Source: Tetragenococcus osmophilus (GTDB lineage: Bacteria > Bacillota > Bacilli > Lactobacillales > Enterococcaceae). Taken from it: 64,000 bases of DNA. The position numbers and the translations under genes were made by a program. The stretch spans positions 682,001 through 746,000 of the forward strand of contig NZ_CP027783.1 in NCBI RefSeq assembly GCF_003795125.1. Direction: 5' to 3'. The notes below the pieces were generated by a model that saw only the letters and a list, made by a program, of their open reading frames with translations, was not told the DNA's origin and did not search any database. Position 1 is the stretch's first letter; each line of letters begins with the position of its first letter. This document shows positions 9,305-17,636 of the stretch, piece after piece.

Positions 9305-10252
9305 TTACACATTGGCTGCAGTCGTCTTTGCTTCCAATTCTGTAATATATTGATAAGCTTTTTGCCCAGCAATACCTCCATCATTAGTAGCAGTGACTAC
9401 TTGACGCAAATTCTTTTTGCGAATATCTCCTACAGCAAAAATCCCAGGAACTGGCGTTTCCATATCTTCATTAGTAACAAACCAACCTTCATCATCAGTA
9501 ATGTTTAAGGATCTAAAAGGATCGCTCATTGGTTCAATACCAACATAAATAAACGTGCCGCCTGCATCAACTGCAAAAGGTTCACCAGTTTTATTATTGA
9601 TACCTTTAACGCCTGTAACTTTATTACCATCTCCAGTGATTTCTTGGACATTGCTATCCCAAATAAAATCAATTTTACTATTTTTAAATGCGCGATCTTG
9701 GATGATTTGTTGGGCTCTTAATTCATCACGGCGATGAATAATCGTTACTTTATCCACTAAACGTGTTAAGTATTCGCCTTCTTCTACCGCAGAGTCACCG
9801 CCGCCAACTACAACGACATGTTGGTTACGGAAAAAAGCACCGTCACAAACGGCACAATTAGAAACCCCACGTCCTCGGTATTCTTCTTCACCGGGTACGC
9901 CTAAATCTTTATAATTGGAACCTGTCGCAATAACAATTGCTTTTGTTTCGTAATTGTCCGCATCAGTTTCAATCGTTTTATAGTCGCCATGGTCTGTCAC
10001 TGATTTAACTGTACCATAGCCAAAATCAGCCCCAAATTGAATAGCTGAATCATACATTTCTTGCGATAAATCAGGACCTAAGATTGATTTAAATCCTGGA
10101 TAGTTTTCAATTTCTGCCGTATTATTCATTTGCCCGCCGTAAATCCCACGGTCTAATAGCATAACAGATAGGTTTGCTCTAGAAGCATAAAGCGCTGCTG
10201 TCATACCAGCTGGCCCTGCTCCAATAATGACGACATCATATTTTTTTGCCAT
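9305..10252 (-). CDS. trxB: Thioredoxin reductase
   Basis: NADPH-dependent FAD enzyme that reduces thioredoxin. The 315-residue, low-molecular-weight form has the FAD-binding GAGPAGMTAA (11-20), the redox pair CAVC (Cys133, Cys136), the NADPH-binding VVGGGDSAVEEGEYL, and the C-terminal GDIRKKNLRQVVTATNDGG. AAGGAAG precedes the ATG at 10252. First gene of the operon trxB-ohrR-gpx-trxA with gaps of 26-39 bases; a promoter is visible at 10307-10335. Confidence 0.96.
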   Translation of the reverse strand: MAKKYDVVIIGAGPAGMTAALYASRANLSVMLLDRGIYGGQMNNTAEIENYPGFKSILGPDLSQEMYDSAIQFGADFGYGTVKSVTDHGDYKTIETDADNYETKAIVIATGSNYKDLGVPGEEEYRGRGVSNCAVCDGAFFRNQHVVVVGGGDSAVEEGEYLTRLVDKVTIIHRRDELRAQQIIQDRAFKNSKIDFIWDSNVQEITGDGNKVTGVKGINNKTGEPFAVDAGGTFIYVGIEPMSDPFRSLNITDDEGWFVTNEDMETPVPGIFAVGDIRKKNLRQVVTATNDGGIAGQKAYQYITELEAKTTAANV

Positions 10253-10306
10253 TTAAACACTTCCTTTGTTGCGACATTCAATCGCGCACGATTTATTCTG
10301 TTTCCT

Positions 10307-10335
10307 ATACTAACTTTATTTCATCTGTTTCGCAA
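10307..10335 (-). promoter_or_regulatory. Promoter of the trxB operon
   Basis: On the minus strand TTGCGA (10330-10335) and TAGTAT (10307-10312) are 17 bases apart, giving a near-consensus vegetative promoter about 55 bases before trxB. Confidence 0.6.
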
Positions 10336-10363
10336 TGATTTTGTTTGTAAATCTTATTCGTCC

Positions 10364-11296
10364 TTAACTTATCATTTGAGAAGCTAAGGCCTTCGAACGG
10401 AGAAACTCACCGTCTTGAGTAATAACGGCCCCTTCAATCTCATCCATATCATTTAATAGATCAATAATTTCTTCGGCTGATTTGCCAAATAAACGAGTCG
10501 TCCAAATTTCTCCATCAACAGATTTCTCAGAAACAATCGTAACACTAGCCACATTCGTTTCAAGCGGAAAACCAGTTTCTTGATCAAAAATATGATGGAA
10601 AGTTTTTCCATTCAATCGATTGGTGCGTTCATAAATTCCTGATGTCACAACGGATTGGTTTTTTACTTTAAGCACTGCTGCCAACTCACCCCGCTGTGAA
10701 AACGGGCTTTGGATACCAATACGCCAAAAACCATCTTCGTGTTTTGAAGCATCCCCATAAGTCAAAACATTTCCGCCTAAATCAATTAATGCAGAAGAAA
10801 CATGATTTTCTTTAAAGTAGGTTAGTAATTGATCGGCAAAGTAACCTTTAGCAATAGCCCCTAAATCTAGCGACATTCCTTTTTTCTTTAAAAAAACCGT
10901 TTCATTTTCTTCATTCATATAAATATCTTGCGGATTGATACGTTGTAATAATAATTGGATAACTTGATCAGAAGGACGACTGGCATCATCAAACCCAATA
11001 TGCCAAGCTTGAATCAAGGGGCCAATTGCAATATTTAAAAAACTCGTTTTAGGCAGACTATGTTTTTTCCCTAATTGAATCAGTTCAAATAAATCCTTAT
11101 CCACCTGGACAGGTGCAACCCCTGCTTGGTGATTAACGACCATTAATTCCGAAGCGTCATCATTTGCACTAAATCGTTTTTCATAATCTGTTAAACGACG
11201 CTCAGCTTCTGGCAAGAGTTCATCTTTTTGATCATGTTGAATCCATAATTTGATAACTGTGCCCATTAAATAACAGGTACGGTTTTCTTCCATCAT
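10364..11296 (-). CDS. apbE: ApbE-family FAD:protein FMN transferase, no export signal
   Basis: Flavin transferase family that attaches FMN to a Thr of a target flavoprotein using FAD. The 310-residue protein shows the ApbE core: LGAIAKGYFAD, the VVTSGIYERT loop, HHIFDQETGFP (normally HIIDP-TG-P) and a C-terminal GEIWTTRLFGKS that corresponds to the Mg-binding DALATAL motif but has Glu where Asp is usual. There is no signal peptide or lipobox, so it should act in the cytoplasm. AGGAAAG precedes ATG 11296. It begins seven bases after the DNA glycosylase gene and probably shares its transcript. Its protein substrate is not in the window. Confidence 0.85.
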   Translation of the reverse strand: MMEENRTCYLMGTVIKLWIQHDQKDELLPEAERRLTDYEKRFSANDDASELMVVNHQAGVAPVQVDKDLFELIQLGKKHSLPKTSFLNIAIGPLIQAWHIGFDDASRPSDQVIQLLLQRINPQDIYMNEENETVFLKKKGMSLDLGAIAKGYFADQLLTYFKENHVSSALIDLGGNVLTYGDASKHEDGFWRIGIQSPFSQRGELAAVLKVKNQSVVTSGIYERTNRLNGKTFHHIFDQETGFPLETNVASVTIVSEKSVDGEIWTTRLFGKSAEEIIDLLNDMDEIEGAVITQDGEFLRSKALASQMIS

Positions 11297-11303
11297 AACT
11301 TTC

Positions 11304-11960
11304 CTACTTTCTATTGGTTAAAATTAATTGGTATCCAGCTAAAAAACTTGAAGTAAAAGCTGCTTGATTTTTTACATAAATTTTTCCAAACTCATCTAAT
11401 AGTCCATGAAACTCTTGGGCTTGACTGAGGGTAAAATGGGGCAAGTCAGGGACAAGCCTTTTTAATGAATGATAATTTTTTATACCTTTGACTTGCAAAA
11501 AAGTAAAAAGTTTTTGCGTATATTTGTCTGCTATAAACACTTTCTCGTCAAAAACATAGAGTAGTAAAACATCAGCAGTTTCTTCTCCAATACCGTGCAA
11601 AGAAAGTAGCTGTGTTCGCAGCTTTTCGCCATAGTCTTCTTTTATTTTTCTCAGGTCAAATTGGTACTTCTTGAGCCACTGAAACACCTCTATGATTGCC
11701 TTACTCTTGTTTTTATAAAATCCGCTCGGACGAATCAAAGAGATGAGATATTCTTTATCCAATTCACTAACTTCTTCAGGCGCAAAACCCGTCACTACTT
11801 TAATATTTGCTAAAGATTTTTCAACATTTTTCCAATTCGTATTTTGCACTAAAATCGCACCTAATATAATTTCAAATTTACTTTCTGCTGGCCACCAGCC
11901 TTGCGGCCCCATTTCAGCCAACATCTTCTGGTATAATTGATATAAGGTTAAATCCTGCAT
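11304..11960 (-). CDS. HhH-GPD DNA glycosylase, MagIII-like (3-methyladenine type)
   Basis: A 218-residue base-excision glycosylase of the endonuclease III superfamily. It has the helix-hairpin-helix LLSLHGIGEETADVLLLY and, 20 residues on, the catalytic Asp in FIADKYTQKLF. The residue equivalent to the Nth lyase lysine is Glu (GEETAD), arguing for a monofunctional glycosylase, and the C-terminal four-cysteine iron-sulfur loop of Nth/MutY is absent. The N-terminal WWPAESKFEIILGAILVQNTNWKN resembles Helicobacter MagIII (3-methyladenine glycosylase) more than Nth. Substrate is therefore inferred as alkylated purine, not oxidised pyrimidine. Probably cotranscribed with apbE. Confidence 0.75.
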   Translation of the reverse strand: MQDLTLYQLYQKMLAEMGPQGWWPAESKFEIILGAILVQNTNWKNVEKSLANIKVVTGFAPEEVSELDKEYLISLIRPSGFYKNKSKAIIEVFQWLKKYQFDLRKIKEDYGEKLRTQLLSLHGIGEETADVLLLYVFDEKVFIADKYTQKLFTFLQVKGIKNYHSLKRLVPDLPHFTLSQAQEFHGLLDEFGKIYVKNQAAFTSSFLAGYQLILTNRK

Positions 11961-12035
11961 TCTTTTTCGCTCTTTCTTATTTTATGCTTCTCATTTTAAC
12001 ATAAACCAACCATAAGAATGGCTGTCTTTTTCGGT

Positions 12036-12076
12036 AAAAAACAGACCGATATCTTTAAAAGATATACAGTCTGTTT
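12036..12076 (-). terminator. Terminator behind the DUF4387 gene
   Basis: AAACAGAC pairs with GTCTGTTT (outer arms 12039-12046 and 12069-12076) with an inner ATATCTTT/AAAGATAT stem; the minus strand then reads a short T-run (complement of 12036-12040). It closes the AtuA-DUF4387 operon. Confidence 0.8.
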
Positions 12077-12085
12077 GTCTACTTT

Positions 12086-12403
12086 TTATTTTTCTGGTAT
12101 TTCAAGTGTTAAAAGATTAGCGTATTGTTGCGAACCGTGCATGTCACTTTCACCTACCGAACCTTGTGACCATGGTCTTGGAATAGTAATTTTAATTCCT
12201 CGGGCTGGTTTTACATATTCAAAAGTAATAATATCACTTACTTTTATCTGATATAATTTAGCAAAACTTTCTTTGGTTAAAACCTTGCTAGCAACAAAGT
12301 GCTCATAATCCTCTAAATTATCAAATAAAATATCAAAAGTTAACTCAAATGGTCCTGAATTTTTACTACGGATAACGCGTGCATAATCTCGTAATTGCGT
12401 CAT
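12086..12403 (-). CDS. DUF4387 protein (AtuA partner)
   Basis: A 105-residue protein of a family regularly encoded beside AtuA-like proteins, sometimes fused to them. Visible: an N-terminal DYARVIRSKNSGPFELTFDI segment, and a C-terminal PRPWSQGSVGESDMHGSQQYA typical of the family. Function is unknown. Its start overlaps the AtuA stop by four bases (ATGA), so the two are translationally coupled and likely form a complex; that is inference. Confidence 0.78.
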   Translation of the reverse strand: MTQLRDYARVIRSKNSGPFELTFDILFDNLEDYEHFVASKVLTKESFAKLYQIKVSDIITFEYVKPARGIKITIPRPWSQGSVGESDMHGSQQYANLLTLEIPEK

Positions 12404-13761
12404 TTTCCCACCTCCTGAACTGTCGCTGGAAATTGTTTTATAGGATCTTCTATCTGTAATAAATGATAGACATTAAATTGACAAACTTTCCCTAAAGGTA
12501 TTTCTAAAGGTGTAAATGGCATACCAATATTACCAGAAGTCGCTACCCGTCCTGGATAACCATAATGCAATAATGTTGTACGAATGCGATTGACGACTAA
12601 TTGAGCCATTTCTTGAGTTGGTGAAGCCACTTCTGCGATTACACACATTTCATGTCCTACTTCATCAGCCAAACTTTCTAAGTTTTTCATTGTGGCATTT
12701 TTCCCATAAGGGTGGAAAATAATTTGCGATTGCGCGTATTCCTCAGGAAGTTCTTTTTTTGTTTGCTCTCTAACATAAGCTAACGCTTCATCCACTTGGT
12801 CAATTAAAATAGGATCACGTACGCCCATAACAGTAATCGAACGGTAACCAACAACCTTGGCTCCTTCTAATTTCACCGTATAATTTTCGTCCTTTATAAA
12901 TCGACTTCCAGAAACACGAGTTACACGATCGTTTTCTGCTTTAAATTCACAGTTTTCTAAGTTTAGTGTTCCTCCAGGTCCAGGCAAATTAAAAGCGCTA
13001 CTTTTTTCATACATCGTATGCGCCGCAACCGTATGTGGCATCGCTTTCGAATGCGGGCTCATTGGTTCAATCAAGAAATGATCTTGGCGTAATGTTCCAA
13101 GAACTGTTTTTTCCGCGGGTACACAACAAATAGCCCCACATTCAATAATTTTTCCCATATGCCAAGCTAAGGCTGGATCAAAGCCATAATACATTCCTAA
13201 AGCAGCTGTTGGCGCAGGGTCATACGTACGACCACCAATAATTACGTCAGGTTGATTGTTAGCTTCCAACAAAGCTAAATAAGGCTCTGCCCCCATTTGT
13301 GCTGTAACTACAGTAGCTTGCTCTACTTCTTCTTGAGTTAACTGAGGCACATTTTGCATTTCTGTAATTTTATCTGATTGTAAAGCGCTGTCGATTTGAT
13401 TTTTAGGAATATCGCTATAAATTTTAGCTACTTGCAGGGACAATTCTTGCTCATTGGCAATTTGTTCGGCCATCTCTACAAACAAATCCACGTGCTCATT
13501 TGTTCCATCTCCTCCAGCCGAACTGATAATTAATGGAATTCCTGCCTCTTTAGCTGCTGGTATCATAGTAGCTAACTCTCTATAGTAAGCAGATTCCGGA
13601 CACGTCATTTCTCCTAGGGCTAATTTTTGTGGTCCAGAATCTGTCGAGCCAGCATCAACGACAATTCCATGCGGTTGCCTTTTGATACCGCGTTCAAAAT
13701 CTTCTAAGGGAAAACCATACCCTAACATTCCATTAGGGACTAGTACACGTAACTCTTCCAT
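12400..13761 (-). CDS. Acyclic terpene utilization AtuA-like protein (DUF1446)
   Basis: A 453-residue protein of the AtuA/DUF1446 family, named after the Pseudomonas citronellol/geraniol cluster where its exact reaction is undefined. Conserved segments are the N-terminal NGMLGYGFPLEDFERG, GSTDSGPQKLALG, the Gly-rich ISSAGGDGTNEHVD, GGRTYDPAP, GPGGTLNLENCEF and GYPGRVATSGNIGMPFTPLEIPLG. No other atu genes (no acyl-CoA carboxylase, dehydrogenase) are nearby, so a terpene role is doubtful. Coupled by a 4-base overlap to the DUF4387 gene. The neighbours (DNA repair genes on both sides) give no clue to function. Confidence 0.8.
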   Translation of the reverse strand: MEELRVLVPNGMLGYGFPLEDFERGIKRQPHGIVVDAGSTDSGPQKLALGEMTCPESAYYRELATMIPAAKEAGIPLIISSAGGDGTNEHVDLFVEMAEQIANEQELSLQVAKIYSDIPKNQIDSALQSDKITEMQNVPQLTQEEVEQATVVTAQMGAEPYLALLEANNQPDVIIGGRTYDPAPTAALGMYYGFDPALAWHMGKIIECGAICCVPAEKTVLGTLRQDHFLIEPMSPHSKAMPHTVAAHTMYEKSSAFNLPGPGGTLNLENCEFKAENDRVTRVSGSRFIKDENYTVKLEGAKVVGYRSITVMGVRDPILIDQVDEALAYVREQTKKELPEEYAQSQIIFHPYGKNATMKNLESLADEVGHEMCVIAEVASPTQEMAQLVVNRIRTTLLHYGYPGRVATSGNIGMPFTPLEIPLGKVCQFNVYHLLQIEDPIKQFPATVQEVGK

Positions 13762-13896
13762 TTTTCTACCTCCATTTCATTACGTACTCTCTTTTATTGT
13801 ATACGCAAAATAAAGCAGCGTCTAACTCAATTTGTAAAAATAACTATTTAGAATAGGGAGAAAGAAAGCCAGACAATGGCTAAATAGGCAGGATGA

Positions 13897-13925
13897 TTGA
13901 ATTTTTCCCGATTTTCGCTTATACT
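13897..13925 (+). promoter_or_regulatory. uvrC promoter
   Basis: TTGAAT (13897-13902), a 17-base spacer and TATACT (13920-13925) make a near-consensus vegetative promoter. The start point should fall about 13932, just before the hairpin at 13934-13961. Confidence 0.7.
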
Positions 13926-13933
13926 GAACATAA

Positions 13934-13968
13934 GTTCTCAATAACTAAAAGGTTTGAGAACTATTTTT
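13934..13968 (+). promoter_or_regulatory. Terminator-like hairpin in the uvrC 5' leader
   Basis: GTTCTCAA (13934-13941) and TTGAGAAC (13954-13961) form a perfect 8-bp stem followed by TATTTTT, at the very start of the predicted transcript and before the uvrC ribosome site. It could be an attenuator, a 5' stabiliser or a palindromic operator. Confidence 0.5.
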
Positions 13969-13991
13969 GTGAACCTAAATAAGGTGATGAA

Positions 13992-15800
13992 ATGAATCAA
14001 CAAATAAAAAATAAACTAGCTATACTTCCTGATCAACCTGGTTGTTATATTATGAAAGATAACACCGGAACAATTATATATATTGGTAAAGCCAAAATTT
14101 TAAAAAATCGAGTGCGTTCATATTTTACTGGCGGACACGATACAAAAACAGAACATTTAGTAAGTGAAATTGCGGATTTTGAATACATCGTCACAGAATC
14201 AAATATTGAAGCTTTATTACTAGAAAATAATCTTATCAAAGAAAATTTACCTAGATATAATATTATGTTAAAAGATGATAAAACTTATCCTTTTATCAAA
14301 ATCACGAATGAAAAATATCCGCGGTTAATGATTACACGTAAAGTGTTAAAAGACGGGGCAGAATATTTCGGCCCTTATCCAGATATTGGCGCTGCTAATG
14401 AAACAAAGAAAATTTTGGATCGCATCTTTCCGTTACGTAAATGTGGACCTCACCAAAAGACGCCTTGTTTATATTATCATTTAGGACAATGTCTGTGTCC
14501 TTATGCTTTCAATGTGGACCCGGCTGTTTATACTAAAATCGTTAAAGAAATTAAACATTTTTTTAATGGTGGCTATAAAGATGTTCAACAAGCTTTACAA
14601 GTACAGATGGATGAAGCTGCAAAGCATATGGAGTTTGAAAAAGCAGCTGAATTGCGAGATCAAGTCAATGCCATTGATACGATTATGACACAACAAAAAA
14701 TGACATCCACTGATCTAAAAGATAAAGATGTTTTCGGTTATACTGTGGACAAGGGTTGGATGTGTGTCCAAGCGTTTTTCATCCGCCAAGGCAGAATGAT
14801 TCAACGCGATGCTTCGATTTTCCCATTCTATAAAGAAGAAATGGATGACTTCTTAACTTATGTAGGGCAATTTTATCAAAAAAATGAACACTTTATTCCA
14901 AAAGAAGTGTTAATCCCGAATGATATTGATAAAAATGCCGTAGAAGCATTGCTAGATACAAAAGTTTTACAACCTCAACGAGGACAAAAAAAGAAACTAG
15001 TCGCTCTTGCGAATAAAAACGCGCAAGTTAGCTTGAAAGAAAAATTTGACCTAATTGAACGCGCCCAAGAACGAACTGTCGGCGCAGTTGAAAAACTAGG
15101 ACAAGCTTTAAATGTGCCAACTCCTGTTCGAATTGAAGCTTTTGATAATTCAAATACCATGGGAACAGACCCTGTTTCTGCAATGGTTGTCTTTATTGAC
15201 GGTAAACCATCTAAAAAAGATTATCGAAAATATAAAATTAAAACAGTAGATGGACCTGACGATTACGCTTCTATGCGGGAAGTGATTTATCGTCGCTATT
15301 CTCGAGCATTAAAAGAAGGAAGTAGCTTGCCTGACTTGATTTTAATTGACGGCGGTAAAGGTCAAGTAGATGTGGCAAAAGATGTCTTAGAAAATCAATT
15401 AGGGGTAGATATCCCTATTGCTGGTTTAGCTAAAGATGACAAACATAAAACCAGTGAATTGCTATTTGGAGAAGACTTGCATCCGGTAACGCTAGAGCGC
15501 AGTTCAACCGAATTTTTCTTATTGCAACGAATCCAAGATGAGGTTCACCGTTTTGCTATTACTTTCCATCGTCAATTACGCAGCAAAAATAGCTTTTCTT
15601 CTAAGCTTGACGATGTTACAGGACTAGGGCCTAAACGAAAAAAGAACCTATTGAAAAAGTTCAAATCGCTTAAAGGAATCCAACAAGCCACTATAGAAGA
15701 ATTGCAAGAAGCAGGCCTTCCTAAAAAAGTAGCTCAAACCGTTATGGAAGAACTAGCTCCTGCAAAAAAGGAAGAAGAAAATACCACTACAAAAAAGTGA
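13992..15800 (+). CDS. uvrC: UvrABC system protein C (excinuclease subunit)
   Basis: Makes both incisions around bulky DNA lesions in nucleotide excision repair, working with UvrB loaded by UvrA. The 602-residue protein has the GIY-YIG nuclease at the N terminus ([17 protein letters not shown], residues about 18-35) for the 3' cut, the UVR domain near residue 200 ([20 protein letters not shown]) that binds UvrB, the RNase H-like nuclease from about 370 ([22 protein letters not shown]) for the 5' cut, and C-terminal helix-hairpin-helix motifs ([18 protein letters not shown]). AAGGTGATGAA precedes ATG 13992. Monocistronic, with its own promoter and terminator. Confidence 0.97.
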   Translation: MNQQIKNKLAILPDQPGCYIMKDNTGTIIYIGKAKILKNRVRSYFTGGHDTKTEHLVSEIADFEYIVTESNIEALLLENNLIKENLPRYNIMLKDDKTYPFIKITNEKYPRLMITRKVLKDGAEYFGPYPDIGAANETKKILDRIFPLRKCGPHQKTPCLYYHLGQCLCPYAFNVDPAVYTKIVKEIKHFFNGGYKDVQQALQVQMDEAAKHMEFEKAAELRDQVNAIDTIMTQQKMTSTDLKDKDVFGYTVDKGWMCVQAFFIRQGRMIQRDASIFPFYKEEMDDFLTYVGQFYQKNEHFIPKEVLIPNDIDKNAVEALLDTKVLQPQRGQKKKLVALANKNAQVSLKEKFDLIERAQERTVGAVEKLGQALNVPTPVRIEAFDNSNTMGTDPVSAMVVFIDGKPSKKDYRKYKIKTVDGPDDYASMREVIYRRYSRALKEGSSLPDLILIDGGKGQVDVAKDVLENQLGVDIPIAGLAKDDKHKTSELLFGEDLHPVTLERSSTEFFLLQRIQDEVHRFAITFHRQLRSKNSFSSKLDDVTGLGPKRKKNLLKKFKSLKGIQQATIEELQEAGLPKKVAQTVMEELAPAKKEEENTTTKK

Positions 15801-15811
15801 AAACTCAGTAA

Positions 15812-15850
15812 AAAACTGCTTACCAAAGAAAATGGTAAACAGTTTTTTTA
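15812..15850 (+). terminator. uvrC terminator
   Basis: AAACTG-TTACCA pairs with TGGTAA-CAGTTT (one bulge) across a short A-rich loop, then seven T residues. The A-rich left side may also serve msrA, which converges. Confidence 0.9.
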
Positions 15851-15876
15851 TAATTAACGATAAGATTTCCAAAGGT

Positions 15877-16713
15877 CTATAGTTTGTCTTTATTACGCCA
15901 TCGCATCCGTATATCACCTTTTAAACGCTGATAAAGTAAAAAACGTTGACGATAACGTTTAATTCGTTTATATCTTTTAGGATTTTTCTTATAAAACTGT
16001 TGATAATGATTTTCTACCGGCCAAAAAGTGCTTGTGGGCTGGATTTCTGTTATGATAGGTTGCTTATATCTACCAGAACTGATGACTTTTTGTTTTGATT
16101 CTTCCGCGATTTGCCGTTGTTGTTTGTTTCTCACAAAAATAATGGGCCGATATTGGTAGCCTCTATCTTGAAACTGGCCTTTGTCGTCCGTTGGATCAAT
16201 AAGTTGCCAATATAAATCCACTAATTCTTTGTAACTAATAATCCGAGTATCAAATATAATTTCCACCGCCTCAACATGGCCTGTAGTTCCACTAAGAACT
16301 TGATCATAACTTGGATACTTTATATGTCCGCCAGTAAAACCTGAAAGAACTGAATCTATACCGTATTTTGTCTCAAAAGGCTCTACCATACACCAAAAGC
16401 AACCACCACCAAACACTGCATAGTCTTGATGTTTGTAGTCTTCAATTGTATGCTTAGAAAAATCAAAGCGCTCTTCTTCCACAGGTTCCCCCACTATTTT
16501 CAAATAAAAATCAGCAACATCGCCCGTTAAGTTATCTCTTACTGCAAGGGGACGTAATTTTTCTTCTAAGCTAGCTATCTGCGCTTTAAAGTTCTCATTT
16601 GTTTCCAGAGCGTCTTTTGTCGAAGTTAATACCGAACGTTCAAAATCTCGTGTATCTGCATTTAAAATAAGATTGTAAAGCTCCCTTAAAGCTTCTTCTT
16701 TTGTTAGTTCCAT
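15877..16713 (-). CDS. msrA: Peptide methionine sulfoxide reductase A with N-terminal extension
   Basis: Reduces methionine-S-sulfoxide in proteins. The catalytic motif FGGGCFWC lies at 101-108 (nucleophile Cys105), so about 95 residues precede the domain; this extension (helical, charged, EEALRELYNLI) also occurs in other lactic acid bacterial MsrA proteins. Further family motifs are YPSYDQVLSGTTGHVEAV and DPTDDKGQFQDRGYQYRPIIF. The tail after about 235 is unusually basic (KRYKRIKRYRQRF). The ATG at 16713 is chosen because GGAGGG lies upstream; a TTG two codons earlier is possible. MsrB is not adjacent. Reductant is probably the TrxA/TrxB pair at 8-10 kb. Confidence 0.93.
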   Translation of the reverse strand: MELTKEEALRELYNLILNADTRDFERSVLTSTKDALETNENFKAQIASLEEKLRPLAVRDNLTGDVADFYLKIVGEPVEEERFDFSKHTIEDYKHQDYAVFGGGCFWCMVEPFETKYGIDSVLSGFTGGHIKYPSYDQVLSGTTGHVEAVEIIFDTRIISYKELVDLYWQLIDPTDDKGQFQDRGYQYRPIIFVRNKQQRQIAEESKQKVISSGRYKQPIITEIQPTSTFWPVENHYQQFYKKNPKRYKRIKRYRQRFLLYQRLKGDIRMRWRNKDKL

Positions 16714-16824
16714 TTTCAATCCCTCCTAGAGAGACAATGAATAACACCTCAAGATTCTACTATTATTATAATGCTTAAATTTTTATACTGCTAACATTCA
16801 GCCCGTATTAAAAGTAGAATATCC

Positions 16825-17304
16825 TTACTTATGGTATGGCTCTCCACGATTAATTCGGAAAGCTCGATAAATCTGTTCGACTAAAATCAAACGCATTAAT
16901 TGGTGTGGATAAGTCATATTACCAAAAGAAAGTTGGGCATTACTTCTTTTTAACACTTCCTCGCTCAATCCTAACGAACCTCCAATAACAAACGTTAAAT
17001 TACTTTTTCCTTGGGTAGTTAGTTGGTCGATTTGTTTAGCAAATGCTTCACTAGAAGGATTTTTTCCTTCAATAGCTAAAGCAAATAAAAACTCTGTATC
17101 ACGTGTTTTTGCTAGGATACGTTGGCCTTCTTTTTCTTTAACTAGGTTCATTTCAGTTTCACTCAGATTCTCTGGAGCTTTTTCATCTGCCACTTCAACT
17201 AATTGAACCTTTGCATAGCCTTGCAGTCTTTTTGTATATTCTTGGATTCCTTGTATTAGATATTTTTCTTTTAACTTTCCTACACTAATAATTTTTATAT
17301 TCAT
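16825..17304 (-). CDS. rlmH: 23S rRNA (pseudouridine1915-N3)-methyltransferase
   Basis: SPOUT-family methyltransferase that methylates pseudouridine 1915 in helix 69 of 23S rRNA on assembled ribosomes. The 159-residue length is exact for the family. Motifs are the N-terminal [13 protein letters not shown], the SAM-binding [14 protein letters not shown], and the C-terminal [26 protein letters not shown], which ends in the invariant YHK. Divergent from htrA, with a DnaA-box cluster between them. Confidence 0.97.
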   Translation of the reverse strand: MNIKIISVGKLKEKYLIQGIQEYTKRLQGYAKVQLVEVADEKAPENLSETEMNLVKEKEGQRILAKTRDTEFLFALAIEGKNPSSEAFAKQIDQLTTQGKSNLTFVIGGSLGLSEEVLKRSNAQLSFGNMTYPHQLMRLILVEQIYRAFRINRGEPYHK

Positions 17305-17333
17305 AAAGCCCTCCTATTTATTTTTCAACAAAG

Positions 17334-17503
17334 TTATTCACAGTTTATCTTTAGTTATCCCCAATTTTCTGTGGAAAACGTTCCTTTTATAGCAAGGATT
17401 TTTATAGGAACGTATGTTTTGAACAAATTTATCCACTTTATCCACAGACTTGTGGATAAATGACAGCTTAATTATACACAGCTTTTCCGCAAAATTTTAC
17501 ACA
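17334..17503. promoter_or_regulatory. DnaA-box cluster between rlmH and htrA
   Basis: Nonamers matching TTATNCACA: 17334-17342 (TTATTCACA, +), 17438-17446 (TTATCCACA, +), 17451-17459 (TTATCCACA, minus) and 17472-17480 (TTATACACA, +). One-mismatch boxes: 17355-17363 (TTATCCCCA, +), 17370-17378 (TTTTCCACA, minus), 17429-17437 (TTATCCACT, +) and 17495-17503 (TTTTACACA, +). Eight boxes in 170 bp is far above background. dnaA and dnaN are not in the window, so this is a DnaA-binding locus rather than a demonstrated oriC. Confidence 0.85.
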
Positions 17504-17636
17504 AGATTTGGGGATTTATCTTTTTACATTTTTTTATACCAAGTTTTTCATAATTATTTCAAAGTCTGGCAGTAGACTAGACTTACCTAAGAATATTATA
17601 CTAGGCATATAGAAATTACCAAGGAGGTAAATGGCT

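Noticed and set aside
12018-12251. Plus-strand frame of 77 codons
   Set aside because: It lies across the DUF4387 terminator and antisense to its gene, with no ribosome site.
17334-17503. Calling the DnaA-box cluster oriC
   Set aside because: No dnaA, dnaN, parB or rpmH nearby and no clear AT-rich unwinding region was established.
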